DNA of 64,000 nucleotides from positions 1 to 64,000 of the forward strand of contig CAYVVD010000009.1 in NCBI GenBank assembly GCA_964454975.1, given 5' to 3'. Positions 34,949 through 44,382 of the stretch are shown here, piece after piece; positions within the stretch are counted from its first letter, which is position 1; each line of letters begins with the position of its first letter. Position numbers and translations under genes: made by a program. The notes under the pieces were generated by a model. The model made no database searches. It was not told the DNA's origin and saw only the letters and a list, made by a program, of their open reading frames with translations. This DNA is from CAYVVD01 sp964454975. Lineage in GTDB: Bacteria; Bacteroidota; Ignavibacteria; Kapaibacteriales; UBA2268.

Positions 34949-35115
34949 GGCTTCTCCTCGAATTGTTAATTGCATGTTGATCATAATATTAACAAATAAA
35001 ACACCAAAATAAAACAAAAGACTATATTAATATTTATTTATTCTTCATTCATTTCTGTTAAATAATTGCTATTTTGAAATTTTAATCATTGATTGTTTGA
35101 TTTTTAAGGTATATA

Positions 35116-36723
35116 ATGGCTACTTTTGATAATACACCTATTATGGAGCCGGGTCTCGAATACCTGGGGTTTTACAATATTGCCAAAACACACTGGCATC
35201 ATCCGACTTCGATGTTGTACGAACACGCTGTTTCCAGGGGGGAGGGAATTATTGCCCATCTCGGCCCGCTTGTTGTTTCTACAGGTAAAATAACAGGTCG
35301 TTCGCCAAATGACCGCTTTATTGTCAAGGATGATTTCACAGAAAACACAATAAACTGGGGCAATATTAATGTCCCTTTCAGTGAGGGAAAATTCGAGATA
35401 ATGCATGAACGTGTAAAGGCCTACCTGCAGAACCAGGAGATATTTGTACAGGATGCGTATGCAGGCGCCGATCCCGAGAACAGAATGTCCGTCAGAGTGA
35501 TTACCAAGTATGCCTGGCAGTCGCTTTTTGCAAGAAATATGTTTATCCCTATCCGTGACAAACAGGAACTTGCTAACTTCAAGCCGGATTTCACAGTGAT
35601 AGACCTTCCCCGTTTCCTTGCCAATCCAAAGCTGGATGGCACAAATTCAGAAACATTTATTATTATCAATTTCAAAGAAAAAATTGTTCTGATAGGCGGT
35701 ACTTTTTATGCTGGTGAAATCAAGAAATCTATATTCACAGCAATGAACTATTTCATGCCTCAGAAGGATGTGCTCGGTATGCATTGCAGCGCAAATATTG
35801 GTAAATCAGGGGATGTGGCATTGTTATTCGGTCTTTCCGGAACCGGTAAGACCACACTGTCCGCCGATCCTGACCGCGCTCTCATTGGTGATGACGAGCA
35901 CGGCTGGAGCGACAGTGGTGTGTTTAATTATGAAGGAGGCTGCTACGCTAAAGTAATCAGGCTGCAACCCGAATCTGAACCGGAAATTTGGGCTACTACA
36001 AGAAAATTCGGAACTATTCTCGAAAATGTGGTTATTGACCCTAAGAGCAGGTTTACTGATTTGGACGATGCAAGCCTTGCGGAAAACTCGCGTGCTTCTT
36101 ACCCGATAACACACCTTGATAACATTGTCCCTGAAGGTGTTGCCGGACACCCGAATAATATAATTTTTCTAACCTGCGATGCTTTTGGCGTTCTACCTCC
36201 TGTTATGCGCCTTACAAAGGAACAGGCAATGTATCACTTCCTGCTGGGCTACACAGCCAAAGTTGCCGGTACCGAACGAGGCGTAACTGAGCCACAGGCA
36301 GCATTCAGTGCCTGTTTTGGTGCACCATTCATGCCACTGCATCCGAGCAGGTATTCTGAATTACTTGGTAAGAAAATTGATGAGCATAGCTCAAAATGCT
36401 GGCTGCTCAATACCGGATGGACAGGCGGGCCTTACGGCACAGGCAAGAGGATTTCTATTAAACACACAAGGGCAATGCTCAATGCTGCATTAAATGGCCA
36501 GCTTGATAATGTAGAATTCCTGAGGGACGAAAATTTTGGACTGGATGTTCCCACAAGCTGCCCTGATGTTCCCGATGAGATTCTTAACCCGCGAAATACC
36601 TGGCAGGACAAGGCTGCTTATGATGAGAAGGCTATATACCTTGCAGGGCTTTTCCGGGATAAATTTGCTCCGTACAATGATTACGTAAGCGAAGAAGTCC
36701 GCAATTCAGGGCCGACAGTATGA
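35116..36723 (+). CDS. pckA: Phosphoenolpyruvate carboxykinase (ATP)
   Basis: This 535-residue enzyme interconverts oxaloacetate + ATP and phosphoenolpyruvate + CO2 + ADP. It has the kinase-1a loop GLSGTGKTTLSADPDR at about residues 239-254, the metal site DDEHGWSDSGVFNYEGGCYA, and the end of the nucleotide-binding domain with TRAMLNAALNG. The length fits the ATP type (about 530). It gives the gluconeogenic counterpart of ppc at 20064. It is monocistronic, and a perfect hairpin lies 44 bases after its stop. Confidence 0.97.
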   Translation: MATFDNTPIMEPGLEYLGFYNIAKTHWHHPTSMLYEHAVSRGEGIIAHLGPLVVSTGKITGRSPNDRFIVKDDFTENTINWGNINVPFSEGKFEIMHERVKAYLQNQEIFVQDAYAGADPENRMSVRVITKYAWQSLFARNMFIPIRDKQELANFKPDFTVIDLPRFLANPKLDGTNSETFIIINFKEKIVLIGGTFYAGEIKKSIFTAMNYFMPQKDVLGMHCSANIGKSGDVALLFGLSGTGKTTLSADPDRALIGDDEHGWSDSGVFNYEGGCYAKVIRLQPESEPEIWATTRKFGTILENVVIDPKSRFTDLDDASLAENSRASYPITHLDNIVPEGVAGHPNNIIFLTCDAFGVLPPVMRLTKEQAMYHFLLGYTAKVAGTERGVTEPQAAFSACFGAPFMPLHPSRYSELLGKKIDEHSSKCWLLNTGWTGGPYGTGKRISIKHTRAMLNAALNGQLDNVEFLRDENFGLDVPTSCPDVPDEILNPRNTWQDKAAYDEKAIYLAGLFRDKFAPYNDYVSEEVRNSGPTV

Positions 36724-36766
36724 GAATTCTTTGGAAATTTCAGTAAGACAAATTGCGGATACTTCA

Positions 36767-36799
36767 AACCTTCCGAAGGTTACGAACCTTCGGAAGGTT
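36767..36799. terminator. Perfect 15-pair hairpin between pckA and the S46 gene
   Basis: AACCTTCCGAAGGTT, loop ACG, AACCTTCGGAAGGTT. The arms are exact reverse complements, so it can end transcription from both convergent genes. Each arm is itself almost palindromic, a form met in dispersed repeats of Bacteroidota. Confidence 0.75.
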
Positions 36800-36808
36800 A
36801 AGTCCTGC

Positions 36809-38842
36809 CTATCTGCTTTCCAGTTCATCCAACAGCTCACCAGCATCAAAAACATTCTCCAGCGCTACTTTGATATAGTCGCTGGTTACAGCAAGCGCAC
36901 GATGCGTAGCCGGGTCGAAGTAATAGCTGTTGGCAAGTGTTTGAATATTCCCGTCGAACAACACTCCAACAACTTCGCCCTTGCTGTTGATTAGTGGTGA
37001 GCCGGAGCTTCCTCCAACCATATCAATATTTGTTGCACAGTTTGCTATAGTGCTTAAATCTATGGCATCTTGCTTATCCATGTATTCCATTGGTAGCATG
37101 TATTCGCCCTCGTTGCCAAAACTTGCAGCACGGTCGTAAAGTCCATAGAGCGTTGTAACAGGCGGGAATATCGTACCGTCGTGAGCATACCGGGCAATTG
37201 TGCCATAAGTGAAGCGAGGTGTGAACTTCGCATCCGGATAAAGGCTGCCTCCAGTAGCAGCATCTATCGCCACAAGTAATTCTTCTTCAACTGTTTCAAG
37301 TTCTGGAAAGACTTTTTCATTGAGGTATTTAAAATCGCGGTAATTGCCTTCTTCGAATTCAGCAACTATCTCGAGCAGTGGGTCACCGCATGATGCCAGT
37401 TCTCGTGGTGACATTTGCAATGCCGAAACACGAAAGCTCTCGTCATCTAATTTTGTTTTTTTAAAATAATATTCAGATGCTTCAGCAGGTGTCATGTTTT
37501 TAAGAATCGCCTTAACAAATGCATCCTCCGGGCCGAGATTTTCCAATGCCTCCTCAAGAGAGAAACGGAATTTTAATTTTTGGTATTCAGGGTTTGTTTT
37601 GAACCATAGCAAGTCATCATGGATTTTTGCTGAATCAAAATCAGCAGAACGTTCCGGTACAGGCCGGCTTAGTTCGTATGAATACCGGAAAATATCTCTT
37701 GCCAACACATATAAATCTGAATTTATTTTCCTGAAATTTACCTCTAAATAATTTCCCTCGGCGTTTTTTAGTAAGCGGGATATTTTGTTCCAGGAATTAG
37801 CATAATTCCCTCTAAGATTTTCATCAGCAAATATTTGTTTTTTGAATTCATCTTCCTGGTTTTTCTTGTCTTCGAGGAATTTTTCATCAAAAAGCTTTTC
37901 CCTTTGCCCTTTGAATACTTTCAGTGAATTGTCATAATAGAAAATTTGTGTAAAAGCCACTTTCTCTTCTTCAGGGCCTAATTTAGCATATTCCCTTGCA
38001 GAATTTACCATTGCCCTCATATTGGATCCGAGGTAACGAAGCCTGTAATCGCGCTCGAACAATATTTCATCGTAGGTAAGATAACGCTTTGTAGAGCCCG
38101 GATTCCCCGAAGCAATTACTAATTCATTCTCGCCGGGGCACACTGAGTTCCAGTGCAGGAAATTTTTCGGTTGTACGGGTTTATAGTCCTCATATATACG
38201 CAGAAAGGCTACATCCAGGTCGTAGCTCGGGTAAACAAAATTATCATTGTTCCCGCCAAAGAAAGCAGCGTTTAATGGAGGAGAAAAAACAAGCCTGATG
38301 TCTGTATATATTTTGAAATAATACAACCAAAACTCAGCACCTTCGAAAAAAACTACAGGCTGGCAGTAAAGCCTGTAGTTTTTTTGTCGAAATATTGAGA
38401 TGGAGTCGAGCACATCAAGCATCCTTTGCTTCCGTTCACTATAGTTTTCGATACCTGAGCCAAGTTTCTTTACTTCAGCAGTAATATCCTCATACTTACG
38501 GAATTGAAAAATTTTCAAATCGAGTCGTAATTCATCTTCACGTTCCTCAGCATAAAATCCTTTTACTGCTATTGACTCTTCTTTGCTTTCTCCCCCGTTG
38601 ATATATGAAGTAATTACATGGTAATTGGTCATCACAAGACCATCCCTGCTGACAAATGCACCTGTCCCACTCGGGAATCGCAATGTTGACTTCATTATGT
38701 TATCAATCATGTCTTTGGAAGGTGAGAAATTATATTCTTGTTTCAATATCTCGTAAGGAATTTTGTGATATGGCCAGAGGCCCTCGTCCCCAAATGAAAT
38801 GCCTATTGTAAGGCCAAGTAAAAATAGTATCGTTTTTTTCAT
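36809..38842 (-). CDS. S46-family dipeptidyl-peptidase-like serine protease
   Basis: This 677-residue protein has a signal peptide (MKKTILFLLGLTIGISFGDE), then GLWPYHKIPYE and the chymotrypsin-like His region FVSRDGLVMTNYHVITSYI, an Asp candidate in YDLDVAFLRIYED, and the Ser motif GGSSGSPLINSKGEVVGV near the C-terminus. These mark family S46 (DPP7/DPP11), periplasmic exopeptidases that free dipeptides. The usual TNHHC is TNYHV here: the second, catalytic His is kept, while the first His and the Cys are not. The GT4 gene lies 17 bases upstream. ATG at 38842 chosen over a TTG at 38863. Confidence 0.88.
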   Translation of the reverse strand: MKKTILFLLGLTIGISFGDEGLWPYHKIPYEILKQEYNFSPSKDMIDNIMKSTLRFPSGTGAFVSRDGLVMTNYHVITSYINGGESKEESIAVKGFYAEEREDELRLDLKIFQFRKYEDITAEVKKLGSGIENYSERKQRMLDVLDSISIFRQKNYRLYCQPVVFFEGAEFWLYYFKIYTDIRLVFSPPLNAAFFGGNNDNFVYPSYDLDVAFLRIYEDYKPVQPKNFLHWNSVCPGENELVIASGNPGSTKRYLTYDEILFERDYRLRYLGSNMRAMVNSAREYAKLGPEEEKVAFTQIFYYDNSLKVFKGQREKLFDEKFLEDKKNQEDEFKKQIFADENLRGNYANSWNKISRLLKNAEGNYLEVNFRKINSDLYVLARDIFRYSYELSRPVPERSADFDSAKIHDDLLWFKTNPEYQKLKFRFSLEEALENLGPEDAFVKAILKNMTPAEASEYYFKKTKLDDESFRVSALQMSPRELASCGDPLLEIVAEFEEGNYRDFKYLNEKVFPELETVEEELLVAIDAATGGSLYPDAKFTPRFTYGTIARYAHDGTIFPPVTTLYGLYDRAASFGNEGEYMLPMEYMDKQDAIDLSTIANCATNIDMVGGSSGSPLINSKGEVVGVLFDGNIQTLANSYYFDPATHRALAVTSDYIKVALENVFDAGELLDELESR

Positions 38843-38859
38843 TCTTCCACCGTCATTTA

Positions 38860-40167
38860 TCAAAATTTATCGGCAATTTCTGCCAGCTTTTTAGCTGCCT
38901 CGCGCCTTTCATATTTAATTATTTCACTTGTGTGGGGTGTAAACAACTTTTTCCCTTCTTTCCAAGATGTAAAATAATCAATAAATATCTTAGCAATCTT
39001 GTCAATTTGTGCCTGGTGAGCAACTTTTCCACTCCCGGTCTTTTTAAGAATACCTGCTATCGCAGATTCAACCGGTGCGATTGCAATAATTGGCCGTATA
39101 ACGCCAATGTATTCGAATACTTTGCCAGGAACAATCTCATTGCTTTCCTTAGCTTCATCTACTACAAGCAGTAATGAATCTGACTTCAAAAGGTATTCTA
39201 TACTCTTTTCATGCGGCACATAGCCTACAATATTTATTGAATTCCTGAACGATGCCTTGTTGAACATTTCATGCACTTCTTCGCCAAATCTGCCGATAAA
39301 GTTGAGCCGAAACTCTTCCGGGTTTAATTTCCCCTCTGTAATTAATCCTTCAATAGCTTCAAAGAGACTTGCCGGATTACGTCTGCCATACATTGACCCG
39401 GTGTAAGTAAGGGTAAACTTTGAATTATCTTTGCGCTCTACATCCGGGAAATCTGCGGAATCAAAACCGTTTGGTACATGGAGGAATTTACTTTTATCCA
39501 GGCTCGGGTACTTGCCCAAAGCATCCTTGATTATTCCTTCCCAGGCACATTCAACTAAATCAGCCTGTTCAAAAACGCTTCTTTCGAGTGAACGGTCAAT
39601 CATTCTAGGCAGGAACCACCGCTTCGGTGTGGTAAGAAAGTCTGTCCATGGGTCACGGAATCCGGCTATCCAGTGCAGTTTGTGCTTTTTCTTTGCGTAG
39701 CGTGCAATAAGCGAACAAGTATAAGGCGGTGATGAGCTGTAAACTGCATTTATTTCGTGTTCGCTAATAATCCTGTCAACTGCTTTCCTTGCAGTAAGCT
39801 GCCAAGCGGTTCGGGCATCCGGTATAAAAAATGTTGCACGCACCCATTCTGCAAGCTTTTCCTTGAGACTTAGTTGCTGGTCAGCTTTTTTAATTGTATT
39901 TACATCAATTGCCTGTCCCGGTTTTTTGCCTGTTAATAATCTATATAAGTCGTAAGGCTCATAGATTTTTGTGCGGTAAACTATTGTGCTTTCCGGTACC
40001 TGTTCGAGTAGTGACTCATCCCTCGCAGGAAAATTTGCATCGCCTACGGTTAGCACGACAGGCTGCCACCCAAACTCAGGAAGGTATTTGATATGTTTAA
40101 GCACCCGCTGCACACCGGGGCCTCCCGAAGGTGGGAAATAATATGCGATTACAAGCAGTTTCTTCAT
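38860..40167 (-). CDS. Glycosyltransferase family 4
   Basis: This 435-residue GT-B enzyme starts MKKLLVIAYYFPPSGGPGVQ, the usual opening of GT4 proteins of this group, and has FTLTYTGSMYGRRNPASLFE at the start of the second Rossmann domain and NEIVPGKVFEYIGVIRPIIA with the conserved E-x7-E type nucleotide-binding Glu. It transfers a sugar from a nucleotide donor, probably to a surface polysaccharide; donor and acceptor unknown. No polysaccharide cluster is beside it; the S46 peptidase follows after 17 bases. Confidence 0.88.
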   Translation of the reverse strand: MKKLLVIAYYFPPSGGPGVQRVLKHIKYLPEFGWQPVVLTVGDANFPARDESLLEQVPESTIVYRTKIYEPYDLYRLLTGKKPGQAIDVNTIKKADQQLSLKEKLAEWVRATFFIPDARTAWQLTARKAVDRIISEHEINAVYSSSPPYTCSLIARYAKKKHKLHWIAGFRDPWTDFLTTPKRWFLPRMIDRSLERSVFEQADLVECAWEGIIKDALGKYPSLDKSKFLHVPNGFDSADFPDVERKDNSKFTLTYTGSMYGRRNPASLFEAIEGLITEGKLNPEEFRLNFIGRFGEEVHEMFNKASFRNSINIVGYVPHEKSIEYLLKSDSLLLVVDEAKESNEIVPGKVFEYIGVIRPIIAIAPVESAIAGILKKTGSGKVAHQAQIDKIAKIFIDYFTSWKEGKKLFTPHTSEIIKYERREAAKKLAEIADKF

Positions 40168-40213
40168 TAGAACAGTAATATAGCACTTTCCATACTAAAC
40201 GCTTTCAGTATTC

Positions 40214-40879
40214 CTACCTAATTGCCTCGTCGAGAAAATCGTTAAATGGCTTGGCAATAAGGTATCTTTCAAATACTTCCTCATCCAGTTTATCTGATTT
40301 TATGATTTTGGCGCTCATATCCGATTTGATATAAAATTGCTTATTATAGATAAGAGGTTGCTTTTCGGCAGCATCGTTAAATTCTTTCGGGATTCGCTTG
40401 TTCTGCTCTCCAAGCACTTCCTTAAATGCATTCTTAAATTCTTTTTTATTTATAATCTTTACAAACCTGTCATTCTCGCCGGCGATTTTAGTCCTTATTC
40501 TATGGAGGTTATCCTTTACGGGCATATAAGCGCCCGCATAAACTGAAATGCCATCGGAGCGCATTTCGATATAAATCCCTGATTTCTCCGTCTCTTTTCG
40601 GCCGCCGGGGCTGATTACGGCAGAAAGATATGTTTTATAGGGTGATTTATCGGGGCTGAAGCGGACGTCCCTGTATATACGGAAGATTGCATTCTTAGGC
40701 TCAATCATCAAATTGGGATCAACACCGGCACATCGCTCTATCATTTTGCGGATAAAAGATTCAAAAGGCTTTTTCAGGTTCTTCTCGAATCGTTTTTTAT
40801 TTTCAGTAAACCACTCGCGGTTATTGTTAGCTTGCAGTTCAGAAAGAAATTTTGTAAAGTCATTTGTAAAAAAGGGCAT
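40214..40879 (-). CDS. DUF2461 family protein
   Basis: This 221-residue protein begins MPFFTNDFTKFLSELQANNN followed by REWFTENKKRFE, then has AIFRIYRDVRFSPDKSPYKT and GIYIEMRSDGISVYAGAYMP, the hallmarks of DUF2461 (TIGR02453 family). The family is widespread and uncharacterised. It is complete in length. The neighbours give no clue: a GT4 gene lies downstream and a divergent membrane protein gene upstream. Confidence 0.9.
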   Translation of the reverse strand: MPFFTNDFTKFLSELQANNNREWFTENKKRFEKNLKKPFESFIRKMIERCAGVDPNLMIEPKNAIFRIYRDVRFSPDKSPYKTYLSAVISPGGRKETEKSGIYIEMRSDGISVYAGAYMPVKDNLHRIRTKIAGENDRFVKIINKKEFKNAFKEVLGEQNKRIPKEFNDAAEKQPLIYNKQFYIKSDMSAKIIKSDKLDEEVFERYLIAKPFNDFLDEAIR

Positions 40880-41061
40880 ATCAACCTTTATTGTAAATTA
40901 AGTTTCATTTAAATTACTACAAAGTCTTGAATTAGCAAAGAATTGTAATCTGTTTTCACGCTGGCCTTCATATTATTAAGGGTTTGATTTATACTCCCGT
41001 ACATGGTACATTGAATTTATCCCAGTTCCAATTCAGGCATGAATTTTGTAGATTGTAGTTC

Positions 41062-42033
41062 ATGGCTGATAAATCATCATACAACGACCTTGCACAACAC
41101 AATCCCGGTCAGGTGATTGTGTTCCTGCTAATTATTGGCGGTGGCATTCTGTTCACATTTATAATTGCACCCCCAATACTCGAATATATCTTTACCTCTT
41201 TTCTCAATGGAAGCGTTACAAACAACGGGCGCGAAGTATATTATAATATCGACAGCGGCGACCTGATGAAGCGAACAAACTACCTGCTCGCCTGGGCTGT
41301 GGATATTTACAAGGATACTCCCCAGGAAGCCCGCTACTGGTTCAATCCGGCTCTTGTGCTGCTTATTCCGTCACTGCTCTTTGGAATAGGTATTGCGATA
41401 ATTATTACGCTACTATTGCCCGGGAATACCGGTTTCATGCGCAGGAAAATTGAGCGTGAAATAGCTGTTTTAATTGACCGGATATGCCTGATTAAATATG
41501 GCTACCAGGGAGATGAAGAGCGACGCGAGATAATGGATAACCTAAAATCAGCAGGCCTTGCCGAGCTTCGCGATTACGCTGACCTTTGGAACCTCCAACT
41601 CGAAGACATAAAAGCCCTGCGCAAGGCAATAATCTGGAATGACTCAATATTTTTGATTAAGCTATTCAATCTGAATGACGGTTTACGCATATACATGCGT
41701 TCCTATTTTACAGCTATGCACAGCAACAGCGTTCTTGGCTTTGTGTATATTGGCGCGGCAATCCTGATTATAATTATTGGTCTGCGCGGCCTGAAATTCA
41801 TCCCCTCAACACAGCCTTCTCTAGTATTTTTTGCTCTTGGGCTGGAGTTCTCGCTATTGATTCTCTATGCTTTCACATTGATGTACTCCCGCCAGGAGGA
41901 AGAAACAGAACTGGACAAAAATGCGTCATCCCGAAGCATGCTCCGCCTTGGCGACGAGCTGGGTAATGCTAAGGAAACAGAACAACTCCTTCGCTTATTC
42001 ATCAATACCGGTGATAAAGATAAGCATATCTGA
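41062..42033 (+). CDS. Integral membrane protein of unknown function
   Basis: This 323-residue protein has two N-terminal spans (about 20-42 and 95-122), a soluble middle part rich in charged helices (MRRKIEREIAVLIDRICLIK, YQGDEERREIMDNL) and two C-terminal spans (about 230-250 and 255-275), and ends with a charged cytoplasmic tail. I do not recognise a family. An acidic/basic helical middle and no signal peptide suggest an inner-membrane protein. It converges with argJ. Confidence 0.7.
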   Translation: MADKSSYNDLAQHNPGQVIVFLLIIGGGILFTFIIAPPILEYIFTSFLNGSVTNNGREVYYNIDSGDLMKRTNYLLAWAVDIYKDTPQEARYWFNPALVLLIPSLLFGIGIAIIITLLLPGNTGFMRRKIEREIAVLIDRICLIKYGYQGDEERREIMDNLKSAGLAELRDYADLWNLQLEDIKALRKAIIWNDSIFLIKLFNLNDGLRIYMRSYFTAMHSNSVLGFVYIGAAILIIIIGLRGLKFIPSTQPSLVFFALGLEFSLLILYAFTLMYSRQEEETELDKNASSRSMLRLGDELGNAKETEQLLRLFINTGDKDKHI

Positions 42034-42053
42034 ATCAGAATTAGGAACAACCG

Positions 42054-42084
42054 GATGTACTTCACTTACAAAGTGGAATACATC
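42054..42084. repeat. Palindromic element, copy 2 (GATGTA-TCCACTTT half-sites)
   Basis: GATGTACTTCACTT faces AAGTGGAATACATC around a short centre. The arms match those of the element at 12046-12077. It lies between the convergent membrane-protein gene and argJ and may serve as a bidirectional terminator. Confidence 0.65.
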
Positions 42085-42114
42085 TTATCATCTTGTGAAG
42101 CTTGATTAAGACTG

Positions 42115-43320
42115 CTAAGTTGAATACTCGGCATTAATCCGCACGTACTCGTATGATATGTCAGTACCCCAGCCAACAGCGCAGCCCTTGCCGGAGTTCA
42201 TGTTCATCAGCACCTTTATATGCGAACTTTTCATGTGCTTTTTAACTGCCTTTTTATCATAGGATACAGGCTGTCCGCCTTTCAGTAACTGGTATTTAAT
42301 TGAATCGCCAAAAAATAAATCGAGTTTATTTGGGTCGAAGACAATACCTGAGCGTCCGGCGGCGGCAATTATCCTGCCCCAGTTTGGGTCCATGCCGAAC
42401 ATTGCTGTTTGCACAAGCTTGGAATCGAATATGGTCTGTACTACCTGGCGGGCTTCAGCGTCGCTGCGTGCTCCTTTCACTTCGTATTCAATAAATTTGG
42501 TGGCGCCTTCGCCATCCGAAACTATCAGCTTGGCAAAATGCATACACACTTTCTTTAAATTCGAGTGGAATATTTCATAATCATCGTCATTGGTTTTGAT
42601 GAGCCTGTTACCTGCAGCGCCGTTGCACATTATACCAACCATATCGTTTGTGGATGTGTCGCCATCCACATTTATCATGTTGAAAGTATTCTCAACAACT
42701 TCCTTCAACGCCTCATCGAGCATTTCAGGAGTAATGGCAATGTCGCACACGATAAACGCAAGCATAGTCCCCATGTTCGGGTGAATCATACCCGAACCCT
42801 TGGCAATCCCTCCCATGCGGATTTCTTTTCCATCAACCCGGAAGCTGGTATAGCCTTCTTTTGGGAAGGTATCTGTTGTGAGTATTGCATTTGCTACTAA
42901 TGAGCCTGCCACGCCCCTGTTCGTAAGTTGAGGCACCGCCTCTTTAATCCCTTCGACGACTTTCTTTGTCGGGAAAGGCTCTCCTATGATGCCTGTTGAA
43001 GCAATTTGGACTTCGGTTGGGTCAATATTCAAAGCTTCCGCGGCAGTGTTCATCATAGCGATAGCACCATCATAGCCTTGCCTGCCTGTACAGGCATTGG
43101 CATTGCCTGAGTTAATGACAAATGCGCGGGCTTTACCGTTTTGGATATTTTCCCTGCTTATTTTGACGGGTTCGGCGCACACGAGGTTGCGTGTAAAAAC
43201 CGCTGCTGCTGAAGCTTCTGTTTCCGAAAAGATAATTGCGAGGTCCCTCCGCTTCGACTTGATTCCAATGTGCGAACCCCAGAATTTAAATCCTCTTACT
43301 GATGTTATGTTTGACTGCAT
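42115..43320 (-). CDS. argJ: Bifunctional glutamate N-acetyltransferase/amino-acid acetyltransferase
   Basis: This 401-residue proenzyme recycles the acetyl group from N-acetylornithine to glutamate in the cyclic arginine pathway. Visible are NSGNANACTGRQG, STGIIGEPFP, and the self-cleavage region KGSGMIHPNMGTMLAFI, in which the nucleophilic Thr becomes the new N-terminus. The residue before it is Gly rather than the usual Ala. The C-terminal FGMDPNWGRIIAAAGRSGI is conserved. It is the last gene of argB-argD-argC-argJ; whether it is also a primary acetyl-CoA-dependent enzyme cannot be told. Confidence 0.95.
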   Translation of the reverse strand: MQSNITSVRGFKFWGSHIGIKSKRRDLAIIFSETEASAAAVFTRNLVCAEPVKISRENIQNGKARAFVINSGNANACTGRQGYDGAIAMMNTAAEALNIDPTEVQIASTGIIGEPFPTKKVVEGIKEAVPQLTNRGVAGSLVANAILTTDTFPKEGYTSFRVDGKEIRMGGIAKGSGMIHPNMGTMLAFIVCDIAITPEMLDEALKEVVENTFNMINVDGDTSTNDMVGIMCNGAAGNRLIKTNDDDYEIFHSNLKKVCMHFAKLIVSDGEGATKFIEYEVKGARSDAEARQVVQTIFDSKLVQTAMFGMDPNWGRIIAAAGRSGIVFDPNKLDLFFGDSIKYQLLKGGQPVSYDKKAVKKHMKSSHIKVLMNMNSGKGCAVGWGTDISYEYVRINAEYST

Positions 43321-43344
43321 ACTGCTATATATTTATAATTGAAA

Positions 43345-44382
43345 TTACGGATTTAATGGCAGGTCCCTTAGTCCTGTTCTTTCTATTTTATTCATCATTA
43401 TATTCATATTCTGAATAGCCTGTCCCGATGCGCCTTTCACGAGATTATCGAGTACAGACACAGTTATGATTCGCTCTGTTCGTTCGTCGTAGCTGATAAA
43501 AATGTCGCAGAAGTTGGAACCACGTACATTTTTGATTGCAGGCGGCTTATCAACAACCCTGACGAAGATTTCTTTTTTGTAGAAAGTATCATAAATATCG
43601 TGAAGCAACTCATTATCGACAGGTTTTGCCGGTTTTGAGTAAGTCGTTGTCAGGATGCCTCTGTCCACCGGCAGCAAATGAGGAGTAAACAGTGCTTTTA
43701 CTCTTTTGCCTGTATATATATTCAACGCCGATTCGATTTCCGGAGTGTGCCTGTGATTATGCAGGCCGTAGGCCATAAAATTGCCGAAAATATGCGGGAA
43801 GTGAGTGGTTTCCTTTGCTTTTGCCCCTGCTCCAGTAACACCGGACTTAGAGTCAATCACAATGTCACCGGGTTTAACAAGGTCGTGCTTCAGGAGCGGC
43901 GCAAGCGCGAGTATTGCCGATGTGGGGTAGCAGCCGGGATTTGCCACAAGCCGTGCCTTGCGAATCTTTAACCTGAACAACTCAGGAAGGCCGAACGCTG
44001 CCTGCTTTACATATTGCGGGCAGACATGCTTTGTATCGTACCACCGCTCATAGGTAGCAACGGATTTAATCCGGAAATCGCCGGATAAATCAATTATTTT
44101 GTACTTATTTAAGCCCTTTTCCTTAACAAAATTCATTGATACTCTGTGCGGCAAAGCCAGGAAAACAACATCGAGCTTATACCTGTCAATGTTTTTTACA
44201 TCAACAAGCTTCATATCTGCAAAATCGCGGAATTGGGGATGCAGATCTGAAAAACGTTCGCCTGCATGGCTTTGAGAAGTAATTACTTTAACAGAAGCCT
44301 CACTGTGGAAGCGCAGCATACGAACCAGCTCCGAGCCCGTGTAACCTGTTGCCCCAACTATGCCTATTTTAATTTCAGCCAT
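43345..44382 (-). CDS. argC: N-acetyl-gamma-glutamyl-phosphate reductase
   Basis: This 345-residue NADPH-dependent enzyme reduces N-acetylglutamyl phosphate to the semialdehyde. It has the nucleotide-binding IGIVGATGYTGSELVRML at the N-terminus and the active-site Cys in LVANPGCYPTSAI, then KSGVTGAGAKAKE and the His in HNHRHTPEIE. Its start overlaps the argD end by eight bases and argJ follows after 24 bases. This is the type 1 (about 345-residue) form. Confidence 0.96.
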   Translation of the reverse strand: MAEIKIGIVGATGYTGSELVRMLRFHSEASVKVITSQSHAGERFSDLHPQFRDFADMKLVDVKNIDRYKLDVVFLALPHRVSMNFVKEKGLNKYKIIDLSGDFRIKSVATYERWYDTKHVCPQYVKQAAFGLPELFRLKIRKARLVANPGCYPTSAILALAPLLKHDLVKPGDIVIDSKSGVTGAGAKAKETTHFPHIFGNFMAYGLHNHRHTPEIESALNIYTGKRVKALFTPHLLPVDRGILTTTYSKPAKPVDNELLHDIYDTFYKKEIFVRVVDKPPAIKNVRGSNFCDIFISYDERTERIITVSVLDNLVKGASGQAIQNMNIMMNKIERTGLRDLPLNP

